The position numbers and the translations under genes are program-made. DNA of 64,000 bases from Pseudidiomarina gelatinasegens (GTDB lineage: Bacteria; Pseudomonadota; Gammaproteobacteria; Enterobacterales; Alteromonadaceae): assembly GCF_004025325.1 (NCBI RefSeq), contig NZ_RSFE01000005.1:62001-126000 (forward strand), given 5' to 3'. Below the pieces are notes generated by a model. That model had not been told where the DNA came from, did no database searches, and saw only the letters and a list, made by a program, of their open reading frames with translations. This document shows, in pieces, positions 1 to 7,690 of the stretch. Within the stretch, counting starts at the first letter, position 1, and each line of letters starts with the position of its first letter.

Positions 1-225
1 GTCACTCGTAACTTGCCACGCAACATTTATCTGAACGCCGAAACCTAGCGCGACAATGGCTAGTGCAAGTAGCTTTTTAACCCAAACACTCGGCTGAATA
101 GACTGCGGCACCCAGCCCAAGCTTGCCATTAGAAATCCAAGTAAAAGCGCTATCGGCGCACTTATCCATGGAGAAAGCGTGATTGCGCCGATTATCCAAA
201 ACACTACCGGTCCAACTTTTATCAA
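1..225 (-). CDS. YeiH/UPF0324-type putative sulfate exporter family transporter (N-terminal part, cut by window edge)
   Basis: An open frame runs from a TTG codon at 225 off the left edge, giving about 75 residues. The peptide is strongly hydrophobic, with segments like VGPVVFWIIGAITLSPWI and APIALLLGFLMASLGWVP, followed by VKKLLALAIVALGFGVQI. The last part resembles the conserved 'LLRLGIVLLGFRL' region of the YeiH (Cons_hypoth698) family of inner-membrane proteins annotated as putative sulfate exporters. It starts about 30 bases after the metallo-beta-lactamase gene stops, on the same strand, so it is probably the last gene of the RegB/RegA operon. The TTG start is inferred from frame and an upstream GAG; no ATG is available. 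Family assignment rests on a short N-terminal piece. Confidence 0.55.
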   Translation of the reverse strand, partial: MIKVGPVVFWIIGAITLSPWISAPIALLLGFLMASLGWVPQSIQPSVWVKKLLALAIVALGFGVQINVAWQVTSD

Positions 226-255
226 AATGCACTCGTGTGGTTTATTGCGACCAAG

Positions 256-1131
256 TTAAAGTTGATCGATAGGTAATTTTAAATACACCTTACCGTTTTC
301 GTCGGCTGGCGGCATGTGTCCAGCACGAATGTTCACCTGTATCGACGGCAAAATTAACCGCGGCATTTCAAGGCCCGCATCGCGCTCTTCGCGCATCTTA
401 ACAAATTCCGCCTCACTTACGCCATCATGTACATGCTTACTGTGTTTGCGCTGCGCTCCCACTGTCGTTTTATACTCATGCCCACGCCCAGCTGGCGGAT
501 AATCATGACAAATATATATTTCGGTAGCTTCTGGCAGCGCTAATATCTTCTTAATCGATTGGAACAACGTAGCTGCACTTCCCCCCGGGAAGTCACACCG
601 CGCTGTGCCAACATCCGGCATAAACAAGGTATCGCCAACGAATATCATTTGCTCGTTAACGATGTAACACAAGTCAGCCGGCGTATGGCCTGGCGTGTGC
701 AATACGCGAAAATTCATGGCGCCGACATTAAAGGTTTCGCCATCTTTAAACAGGTGGTCGAATTGATGGCCGTTCGGTAGAAACTCTTTTTCAAGATCAA
801 ATACGTCTTTAAAGATTTTTTGCACGTCTTTGATGTGTTCACCAATGCCGATATGCCCACCAACTTGTTCTTTTACAAACGGAGCCGCTGAGAGGTGATC
901 TGCATGAGCATGCGTTTCAAGCACCCATGCAACATGTAAACCTTCGGAATTAACGAAATCAACTATCCGTTGAGCTCCTTTAGTATTTGTGCGCCCTGAT
1001 TTGTAATCAAAATCTAAAACAGGGTCGATAACCACGGCCTGTTTCTCGTCTTGGTGGTACAACACATAGCTAAACGTTTCACTGTCCTCGTCAAGAAATG
1101 CTTTTACTTTCACTGCGTTATCTATCATCAA
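256..1131 (-). CDS. Persulfide-dioxygenase-like metallo-beta-lactamase-fold hydrolase (Blh/ETHE1-like)
   Basis: A 291-residue cytoplasmic metallo-beta-lactamase-fold protein. The metal motif THAHADH is at residues 73-79 (H74, H76, D78, H79), followed by HTPGH (H149), VGDTLF (D167) and ICHDYPP near residue 210. The string GDTLFMPDVGTARCDFPGG is typical of Blh/ETHE1-like persulfide dioxygenases, which oxidise glutathione persulfide or related sulfane sulfur. The ATG at 1131 has a good AGGAGC ribosome site lying over the end of the upstream regulator gene, 5 bases away, so the two are probably co-translated. Its context with a RegB/RegA-like pair and a putative sulfate exporter supports a sulfur-detoxification role; substrate is inferred. 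Confidence 0.85.
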   Translation of the reverse strand: MMIDNAVKVKAFLDEDSETFSYVLYHQDEKQAVVIDPVLDFDYKSGRTNTKGAQRIVDFVNSEGLHVAWVLETHAHADHLSAAPFVKEQVGGHIGIGEHIKDVQKIFKDVFDLEKEFLPNGHQFDHLFKDGETFNVGAMNFRVLHTPGHTPADLCYIVNEQMIFVGDTLFMPDVGTARCDFPGGSAATLFQSIKKILALPEATEIYICHDYPPAGRGHEYKTTVGAQRKHSKHVHDGVSEAEFVKMREERDAGLEMPRLILPSIQVNIRAGHMPPADENGKVYLKLPIDQL

Positions 1132-1136
1132 TGCTC

Positions 1137-1664
1137 CTAATTCTTGATTGGGGAATATTTACTCAATTTGCGTTGAAGAGTGCGACGGTGCATTCCCAAA
1201 GCTCGTGCTGTCGCGGATATATTGCCTTGATGTTCGTGCATCACGCGTTGGATGTGCTCCCATTCCAACTGAGCGGGTGTCATTGGCTGCGCACTGGGTA
1301 GTGGCATCAATTCTGATTCGGGTGTTAAACAATTCAGCAACACGGCAGTTTGTATTGGTTTTGCCAGATAATCCGTGGCACCCGCTTTGATAGCGGCTAC
1401 CGACGTTGCGATGCTGGCGTAACCCGTCAGGACAACAAGGTTTTCTGGCTTGAACCGGCGCTGCAAGGGCTCGATGAGTTCTAATCCATTGGTTTCACCA
1501 AATTTTAAGTCGAGCAGTATATGCTCCACATTGGGGAGATTAACCTGGTCAAGTTCAGTTTTCGTTGCTGCCGTGCGGACTTTATAGCCAGCCCGCTCAA
1601 GACGGCTTGTAAGTGCCTGCAATAAATTAATGTCATCGTCAATGATCAGAACCGTTTCAACCAT
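1137..1664 (-). CDS. regA: RegA/PrrA/ActR-family response regulator
   Basis: A 175-residue two-domain regulator. Residues 1-120 form a receiver domain: acidic pocket DDD at 9-11, phospho-acceptor D52 in HILLDLKF, conserved T in LTGYAS and K in YLAKP. The C-terminus is a Fis-type helix-turn-helix, GNISATARALGMHRRTLQRK, nearly the RegA/PrrA/ActR signature. RegA-type proteins control redox-responsive genes when phosphorylated by RegB. The start overlaps the stop of the kinase gene by 8 bases, showing translational coupling, and the persulfide-dioxygenase-like gene follows 5 bases after its stop. Length and domain order match the family; the target genes here are unknown. Confidence 0.88.
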   Translation of the reverse strand: MVETVLIIDDDINLLQALTSRLERAGYKVRTAATKTELDQVNLPNVEHILLDLKFGETNGLELIEPLQRRFKPENLVVLTGYASIATSVAAIKAGATDYLAKPIQTAVLLNCLTPESELMPLPSAQPMTPAQLEWEHIQRVMHEHQGNISATARALGMHRRTLQRKLSKYSPIKN

Positions 1665-2676
1665 GAATCACCTCAATTGGCATGCGTATTTCGGTGACCG
1701 TATAACCTTGCTCAGCACGCCAAGTCACAATGCCACCAAAACGCTCAAACGTTGCATAACTCAACAAAGCACCTGCACCCACACCGCGGCTGCTCGGCAG
1801 CAATTCACGGCCTAATCCTTGCTTACGAAAAGCATCAAGCGGCTCACCCTGATTGCGAATCGTCATGCGCCAGCTCTGTTCAGAAACTTCAGTTCGCACT
1901 TCGATTTTCGAATCTACCGGTGCAGCATCGGCAGCATTATGAAGTAAACTCAAAATAGCCGGAATTAGTGTTCGGTCAGCTCGAACAACGCAACCCGGTT
2001 GTTCATCATCGCGCCACATAACCCGAATATCTGGGCGCACTATTAAGAGCGCGTCTTTGACCTGTTGCACCAATTCATTTACTTGAAGCTCCAGTATCCG
2101 ATTGGTTCTGACATCTTCCGCAACTTGCCGCCAGTCTAGCAAGAGATTGTGAATACGCCGTATCTGCTGCTCAGCACGTTGTAAATCTTCGTCATTCGGA
2201 TAGCGTTGGCGCACGTCTTCGAGCATAAATTGAATGGTCTGAATCGGCGTAGCAACTTCGTGACTGAACTGTGCCGCTGCGGTGCCGATAGTTACGAGCT
2301 GTTCATCTCGATGCTGACGCTGGTGCAGCGCGCGAATCGCTTGCTGCTGGCGAACTATACGAATTCGCAACAGATGTAACGTAATTCCTAGCAACAGCGC
2401 GGCGAATACTTGCCCATATACCATCGCCCTATAGTGGGTATCCATTTGATGATGAGTAGGTAGTGGTGCTTGCAACTGCAGCAACTGCCCCAGCACCCCT
2501 ACCACAATGACCAACCATGCCAATCGAAATGGTAGCAGGAGCATAGCAGCTGCCATAGGTACCAGTATCAGCACGGCATAGGGGTTCGTTGCTGCACCGT
2601 TTAGCCAGATAAAACTATTGGCAATAACGGTAATCAGCAATAGCACCAGTGCTGTCAAAATATCCCGTATGGTCAC
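1657..2676 (-). CDS. regB: RegB/PrrB-like redox sensor histidine kinase
   Basis: A 339-residue membrane kinase. The first ~110 residues hold four or more hydrophobic segments. NGAATNPYAVLILVP (residues 26-40) resembles the GGxxNPF quinone-sensing motif of RegB. The H-box is FSHEVATPIQTIQ with phospho-acceptor H139, matching the RegB 'HELGTPLATI' arrangement; the N-box is LHNAADAAP near 245-253. The C-terminal ATP-binding region is divergent: G1 reads RNQGEP rather than DxGxG and G2 reads GVGAG. The only cysteine is C229, so the redox-active cysteine of RegB is not clearly conserved. It is first in its operon and divergent from the OprC-like receptor. Confidence 0.82.
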   Translation of the reverse strand: MTIRDILTALVLLLITVIANSFIWLNGAATNPYAVLILVPMAAAMLLLPFRLAWLVIVVGVLGQLLQLQAPLPTHHQMDTHYRAMVYGQVFAALLLGITLHLLRIRIVRQQQAIRALHQRQHRDEQLVTIGTAAAQFSHEVATPIQTIQFMLEDVRQRYPNDEDLQRAEQQIRRIHNLLLDWRQVAEDVRTNRILELQVNELVQQVKDALLIVRPDIRVMWRDDEQPGCVVRADRTLIPAILSLLHNAADAAPVDSKIEVRTEVSEQSWRMTIRNQGEPLDAFRKQGLGRELLPSSRGVGAGALLSYATFERFGGIVTWRAEQGYTVTEIRMPIEVIHG

Positions 2677-2779
2677 GTGTTTTAGCTCCTTTCGAAGTAC
2701 CTCTTAAGTATGCATGAGTTTGACCAGAATTCCAGCTGCGACACTTTGCCACATCCCTTTTGAAATCAAGCCGTTGATA

Positions 2780-4393
2780 ATGCGCTCATCTGCTTACTAC
2801 TGGAGTAAAATCATGCTGGCAATGTATTCAATGGCGCTATTAATAAGTCAATCTCAACCCCCTCAATTGGAATTGGAACGTATCGTCGTTACCGGCGCAC
2901 GTCCTTTAAGCACTATAGAGGTGGTGAAAGATCCCAAAGCGCCGCAGCAACCTTTACCCGCTCACGACGGGGCTGATGAAGCTATTAATAGTGCCTACCA
3001 GCGCTGGGGCATTGACACGCAAATGGGTTGGACACCCGATGATGATACCGTGGTATTGCTAACCGTCGGGCAAAGCGGTGCAGAAGCTGCTTATGCCGAT
3101 CGGATGATGGATGGCGCGTTGTTTGACCGCACCAGCGCAAGCCTGCGTTGGCGGGAAAGCTATCTGACTGATTGGTTGGCCGAATTAGACACGCAAGTCT
3201 ATTTTGGTTACGTCGACCATGTCATGGACAATTACAGTCTGCGCGAATTTACCCCATCGATGCAGATGCCAAACCCTGCGGTAAAAAATCCTGACCGCTA
3301 TAGCCGCGGTGGTCGCATCGTTGCAACACTCGACACAAAGCTTTGGTCGAAATTTCAACTTGGCTTAGACCACCAATACCACAGTCACCGCGAACGGGTC
3401 AGCATGAATCAGTTCGTGATGCCTTACCAAGCGAAAGCACGCATTGCTGATGCTACCATTGAACAAACGGGTGTATTTGTTGAAACCAACTTTGCGCTTA
3501 CGAATAACAGTGCGTTACTAAGTGGCATGCGTGTTGATTTTTGGCAGGCGCTTGATCAACGGCAGCAGCTTGGCAGTATGGCAATGTCCCAACCAAATCC
3601 AACAGCAGATGAATCCCGTAGCGATGAATTGACCAGCGGCTTCTTGCGTTTTGAACGCACTGAAGGCGCACATCAGTTTTACGTTGGTTTGGGTCGCGGC
3701 GAACGTTTCCCAGATTTTTGGGAACTCATCGGCAATCAAAACCAAAGTGAAACGACCATTAGTGCGTTTAATATAGCTCCGGAGCTTACCCACCAATTGG
3801 ATATAGGACACCACGTGCGTAGCAATAACCTCGAGGTATTGATAAACGCTTTTTACAATCGTGTGGATAATTTTATTCTGATTGAAAGTGGCCAGATGAT
3901 GAATCCAAATACCGTGCGTTCTATTAAAGCCGAGAGTTGGGGCGGCGAAGCAGCCATTAGCTATAGACCAAGCCCAAACTGGTTGGTTGATGCCAGTGTG
4001 GCCTATACCCACGGTAGCAACTTAACCGATCGACGCGCTCTGGCGCAGCAGCCTCCGCTTGAACTAAAGCTGGGCGCAGAATATAAAATTCACGATTGGA
4101 CCCTTGCCGGGCTTTGGCGCGTTGTTGATAACCAGCACCGAGTGGCTATTGGGCAAGGCAACATTGCTGGGAGTGACTTCAAAGAAACCAGTGGATTTAG
4201 CACACTGGCAGTGAATGGTCATCGGCGCATTGACCGTAATTGGCGCCTAAGCATTGGCGTGGATAACTTAATGGACAAGCGCTACGCAGAGCATTTAAGT
4301 ACAGCTGGTGCTGCGGTTTCTGGGTTTGAACAAACCACACAGGTCAACGAACCTGGCCGTACTTTCTGGTTTAAGCTGGATTATCACCTGTAA
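2780..4393 (+). CDS. OprC-type TonB-dependent copper receptor lacking the plug domain (in-frame internal deletion)
   Basis: The sequence matches TonB-dependent copper receptors of the OprC family through its whole barrel: GWTPDDDTVVLLTVGQSG, EAAYADRMMDGALFDR, YVDHVMDNYSLREF, VSMNQFVMPY and a C-terminal RTFWFKLDYHL. The N-terminus keeps ERIVVTGA (TonB-box-like) and KAPQQPLPAHDGAD, which in full-length relatives leads into the plug. Here DGAD (codons 2966-2977) is followed at once by EAINSAYQRWGIDTQMGWTP, which in relatives lies after the plug, so roughly 160 residues are missing without a frame break. The HxM motif (HVM) remains but the plug CxxxM copper ligands are gone. The start is uncertain: GTG/ATG choices at 2714, 2780 and 2813 exist; 2780 gives a charged signal-peptide start, 2813 has the best ribosome site (GGAG). 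Confidence 0.8.
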   Translation: MRSSAYYWSKIMLAMYSMALLISQSQPPQLELERIVVTGARPLSTIEVVKDPKAPQQPLPAHDGADEAINSAYQRWGIDTQMGWTPDDDTVVLLTVGQSGAEAAYADRMMDGALFDRTSASLRWRESYLTDWLAELDTQVYFGYVDHVMDNYSLREFTPSMQMPNPAVKNPDRYSRGGRIVATLDTKLWSKFQLGLDHQYHSHRERVSMNQFVMPYQAKARIADATIEQTGVFVETNFALTNNSALLSGMRVDFWQALDQRQQLGSMAMSQPNPTADESRSDELTSGFLRFERTEGAHQFYVGLGRGERFPDFWELIGNQNQSETTISAFNIAPELTHQLDIGHHVRSNNLEVLINAFYNRVDNFILIESGQMMNPNTVRSIKAESWGGEAAISYRPSPNWLVDASVAYTHGSNLTDRRALAQQPPLELKLGAEYKIHDWTLAGLWRVVDNQHRVAIGQGNIAGSDFKETSGFSTLAVNGHRRIDRNWRLSIGVDNLMDKRYAEHLSTAGAAVSGFEQTTQVNEPGRTFWFKLDYHL

Positions 4394-4447
4394 CTGGGTA
4401 TAAAATTGCCACCTTTGTCATTAACCAGCAACAAACGAGAGCAATTT

Positions 4448-5170
4448 ATGGGTCGCGCGTATCAAAACCGAAAAGAGTCGATAGCAAAAACCGCTGCTGC
4501 AAAAAGCAAGGTCTATAGCAAGTACGGCCGCCAGATTTACGTGGTCGCCAAACAAGGCGGTGTCGACCCAGACGCGAACTTGCAACTGCGCAGTCTGATT
4601 GATAATGCGAAAAAAGACCAAGTACCCGCCCATGTTATCGATAAAGCACTTGATAAAGCGAAGGGTGGAGCGGGTGAAGATTACTCACCAGCAATGTACG
4701 AAGGTTTTGGCCCAGGCAATTGCATGGTGATGGTTGATGCTTTAACTGACAACCCAAACCGCACCATTGGTGAAGTTCGTAATTGCTTCACCAAAACCAA
4801 ATGCAAGCTTGGCGCGCCCGGCAGTGTTTCGCACATGTTTGATCATTGCGCAATATTGCGCTTTGTCGGCGACGACGAAGAGGCCGTTTTAGAAGCCCTG
4901 ATGATGGCTGATGTGGATGTTACCGACATGGAAGCCGACGACGGATTCATAACGGTATTTGCACCGCATACAGAGTCACACAAGGCTAAACAAGCGTTGC
5001 AAGACGCCTTCGAGGGCCTGGAGTTTGAAGTTGATGAGGTTCAGTACCTACCGCAAATGATGACAACGCTAAGCAGCGAAGAAGACATTGCCCAAATGGA
5101 AAAGCTTCTGGAAATGCTTAATGATTGTGATGATGTACAAAATATCTATCACAGCGCTGAGTGGGAATAA
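4448..5170 (+). CDS. YebC/PmpR-family protein, YeeN subtype
   Basis: 240 residues. The opening [20 protein letters not shown] and [18 protein letters not shown], followed by [22 protein letters not shown] and [15 protein letters not shown], identify the YebC/TACO1 family; the basic N-terminus is closer to E. coli YeeN than to YebC. Members were described as DNA-binding regulators and, more recently, as ribosome-associated factors that help translation of proline-rich stretches; which applies here is not shown. I chose the ATG at 4448 because homologues begin MGR and a GAGAG-type site sits just upstream; an earlier in-frame start at 4406 would add 14 unrelated residues. It ends just before a palindromic repeat. 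Confidence 0.85.
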   Translation: MGRAYQNRKESIAKTAAAKSKVYSKYGRQIYVVAKQGGVDPDANLQLRSLIDNAKKDQVPAHVIDKALDKAKGGAGEDYSPAMYEGFGPGNCMVMVDALTDNPNRTIGEVRNCFTKTKCKLGAPGSVSHMFDHCAILRFVGDDEEAVLEALMMADVDVTDMEADDGFITVFAPHTESHKAKQALQDAFEGLEFEVDEVQYLPQMMTTLSSEEDIAQMEKLLEMLNDCDDVQNIYHSAEWE

Positions 5171-5178
5171 CGAAAAGC

Positions 5179-5220
5179 GTTGTTCGTTGTTCGTTGTTCG
5201 TTGTTCGTTGTTCGTTGTTC
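5179..5220. repeat. Tandem repeat, six copies of GTTGTTC
   Basis: Six perfect copies of the 7-base unit GTTGTTC lie head to tail between the convergent yebC-like and oligopeptidase B genes. The array is the left part of a larger palindromic element (5213-5288). A 7-base unit with no variation between copies suggests recent slippage expansion. Confidence 0.9.
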
Positions 5221-5288
5221 GTCCGCTTCGCTATTCGAATAGTGCGAAGCACGTACGAACAGCGAACAAAGTGAGCGGACGAACGACG
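5213..5288. repeat. GTTCGT-rich palindromic intergenic repeat, copy 1
   Basis: The arms CGTTGTTCGTCCGCT and AGCGGACGAACGACG pair over 15 bases with one G-T mismatch and enclose smaller hairpins (TATTCGAATA at 5232-5241; GTGC-GAA-GCAC). The element fills the gap between two convergent genes, so it may also stop transcription from both sides. Related words (TTCGAATAGT, GGACGAAC, CGAATAACG) recur at 47329-47453 and in part near 47712-47743. Confidence 0.7.
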
Positions 5289-5298
5289 AATAACGCTC

Positions 5299-7443
5299 TT
5301 AGTCTTGAACTAGGTCCAGGATAAACGCGTATTCTTCCGCAATTTCTTTCATGCGTGCGAAGCGGCCGCTGCTGCCACCGTGACCTGCGGTCATAATAGT
5401 CTTGTACATTAATGGGTTTGCATCCGTTTTATGGGTACGTAATTTTGCCACCCACTTTGCCGGCTCAAAATATTGAACTTGTGAGTCATGCAAACCCGTT
5501 GTAACCAACATAGCTGGGTAATCCTGCTTTTTCACTTGATCATAAGGTGAATAAGACAGCATGTAGTCATAGTACGGTTGATTTTTGGGGTTGCCCCACT
5601 CGTCAAACTCATTGGTCGTTAACGGGATACTTTCATCCAACATGGTGGTCACAACATCGACAAAAGGCACATGCGCGACTAATCCACGATAATGTTCCGG
5701 AGCCATATTGGCCACAGCCCCCATCAACAATCCACCAGCGCTACCGCCCATACCAAACACTTTGTCCGGGTGTGCATATTTTTCTGCAACCAAGTGTTCG
5801 GTTACGTCAATATAGTCGGTAAACGTATTAATTTTTTTGAGTAACTTTCCATCTTCATACCACTGACGGCCCATTTCCTGTCCACCACGAATGTGTGCAA
5901 TGGCATACACGAAACCGCGGTCAACTAAGCTGAAAATGGTTGAGCGAAAATACGGATCAGAGCTTGAGCCATACGACCCATACGCATATTGATAAAGCGG
6001 TGCTGAACCGTCTTGCTTAAAGCCTTTTTTGTACAGCAACGACACTGGTATTTTTGTGCCATCGTTCGCGGTAGCCCATGTACGAGCAGTTTCATAAAGG
6101 CTGGCATCAAAGTTCGGAACCTCTGTTTGCTTCAACAACTCTTGCTCACCCGTCGCCATATTATAGGCATAGACAGTGGATGGTGTGGTTAGCGAACTAT
6201 AGGTATAGCGCAATACATCGGTATTTTGCTGAACGTTACGCTCAAATACGGTGACATAAGCTTCTTCATCAGATGCGATAAACTGAGCTTGATCGGCGTT
6301 CTCCCACGGCACTATACGAATTCGACGCAAACCGTCGCTACGCTCGTTAATTGCAAGGTAGTTCGTGAACACCGTGAAGTCTTGAATAAACACGTCGTTA
6401 CGATGTTCAATCAGTGGCGTCCACTTTGACTTGTCACCAATGTCACTGTGGGCAACAGTCATAATTTGGAAATTAGGCGCATTTAAATCGGTACGAATTA
6501 TCCAACGATCATCAAGATGGTCAGCGCTGTATTGAAAATCACGTTCACGCGGTGCCAAAACCTGGAACTCACCGTCAGGTGAATCCGCATCCAATACATG
6601 CACTTCGGTTGATACCGTTTGGTCGAGGTTGATTTGGATGTACTCGCCGTCTGTAGTGTTGTTTACCCACATATAAAACGTATTATCGGTTTCTTCGTAA
6701 ACAAGTTCGGCGCTTTCGGCTGGCTCACCTATGCGGTATTTCATAACGCGCGTTGAAAGCAGTGTTTGCGGGTCGTTTTCAATCACAAACACGGTTTTAT
6801 TATCTTTTGCCCACGCAATTGCTGGCGACAAACCCGTTAATGTTTGTGCGTAATCTTCACCGGTTTCCAAATTGCGAATACGCAATTCATATTGACGCCG
6901 CCCGGTATTGTCGACCATATAGGCCATTAAGTTTTGATTCGGGCTAACCTCTAAATTGCCCACGTTCATGTAACTCTGACCTTCAGCCAATACGTTCACG
7001 TCAAGCATCAACTGATCATTGCCATCTTTGTCGGTACGCACATGAATGGGGTACTCTTTACCTGCTTCATATTTTACCGAATAAAGATAATCACCTTTCT
7101 GGTAAGGCACTGAGCTGTCGTCCTGTTTAATGCGTCCAATAATTTCCTGCTCAACTTGCGCGGTTAGTTCGGCATAATCTGCTCTGTAACTATCGTAATA
7201 AGCATTCTCTGCTTCTAAATATGCGAGCATTTCAGGATCAGTGCGCGAGTCATCACGTAACCAGTAGTATGGGTCTTGTCGGTTGCCGTGCGGCGATTCG
7301 ACGACATAGGGCCGTTGCTCAGCGACAGGTGGATTGCTTGCAGCGGTTTGCCCGTTTTGCGCTGGAGTTATTGGCCCACAAGCAGTTAACCATAAAGCCG
7401 TTAACGCTAAGCCACTTAGTTGAAAGCGATTTTTAAATGCCAT
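5299..7443 (-). CDS. ptrB: Oligopeptidase B-like S9 serine peptidase lipoprotein
   Basis: 714 residues. The N-terminus MAFKNRFQLSGLALTALWLTACGP is a lipoprotein signal peptide with lipobox LTAC, so the enzyme should be membrane-anchored on the periplasmic side. A seven-bladed propeller region precedes the C-terminal alpha/beta hydrolase domain. The catalytic triad is visible: S568 in GGSAGG, D653 in TTGLHDSQV and H688 in AGHGGSSGR. YGSYGSSSDPYF and RGGQEMGRQWYEDGK are oligopeptidase B signatures; the family cleaves after basic residues in short peptides. Cytoplasmic E. coli PtrB lacks the lipobox, while this export form is common in marine Gammaproteobacteria. It is convergent with the YebC-like gene and divergent from the TPR-GGDEF gene. 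Confidence 0.88.
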   Translation of the reverse strand: MAFKNRFQLSGLALTALWLTACGPITPAQNGQTAASNPPVAEQRPYVVESPHGNRQDPYYWLRDDSRTDPEMLAYLEAENAYYDSYRADYAELTAQVEQEIIGRIKQDDSSVPYQKGDYLYSVKYEAGKEYPIHVRTDKDGNDQLMLDVNVLAEGQSYMNVGNLEVSPNQNLMAYMVDNTGRRQYELRIRNLETGEDYAQTLTGLSPAIAWAKDNKTVFVIENDPQTLLSTRVMKYRIGEPAESAELVYEETDNTFYMWVNNTTDGEYIQINLDQTVSTEVHVLDADSPDGEFQVLAPRERDFQYSADHLDDRWIIRTDLNAPNFQIMTVAHSDIGDKSKWTPLIEHRNDVFIQDFTVFTNYLAINERSDGLRRIRIVPWENADQAQFIASDEEAYVTVFERNVQQNTDVLRYTYSSLTTPSTVYAYNMATGEQELLKQTEVPNFDASLYETARTWATANDGTKIPVSLLYKKGFKQDGSAPLYQYAYGSYGSSSDPYFRSTIFSLVDRGFVYAIAHIRGGQEMGRQWYEDGKLLKKINTFTDYIDVTEHLVAEKYAHPDKVFGMGGSAGGLLMGAVANMAPEHYRGLVAHVPFVDVVTTMLDESIPLTTNEFDEWGNPKNQPYYDYMLSYSPYDQVKKQDYPAMLVTTGLHDSQVQYFEPAKWVAKLRTHKTDANPLMYKTIMTAGHGGSSGRFARMKEIAEEYAFILDLVQD

Positions 7444-7690
7444 GTTCGAGTTCCCAAATTGGTGGAAATTTAACTATACGATGCATCAAATTTTAAGCAA
7501 AAAATCTATGTTACAAGTTGTTACACTTACATCTTAAATGAGTTATCATCGAGATAACTACACATTAGGTTAACATTTCGTCATACGAACGTTCATAGCG
7601 CGCAACTTAACGCAATTCGGAATACATGTCCGACCAGTTATGTCAAAGTGATGAAGTCTTAAATTAAGTTAGCATATTCTGGGAGGGCGG
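7444..7690. promoter_or_regulatory. Divergent intergenic region with an inverted repeat
   Basis: About 250 AT-rich bases separate the oligopeptidase B gene from the TPR-GGDEF gene and should hold both promoters. AGTTATC-ATCGA-GATAACT (7541-7559) is a perfect 7-base inverted repeat that could be an operator. No clear -35/-10 pair could be assigned. A strong ribosome site (GGGAGGGC) precedes the ATG at 7691. Confidence 0.35.

Noticed and set aside
3518-4012. 164-codon minus-strand frame in the receptor gene
   Set aside because: It is antisense to the well-supported receptor barrel, and lacks any family similarity.
5179-5220. CRISPR array
   Set aside because: The 7-base tandem repeat has no spacers and no cas genes lie nearby.
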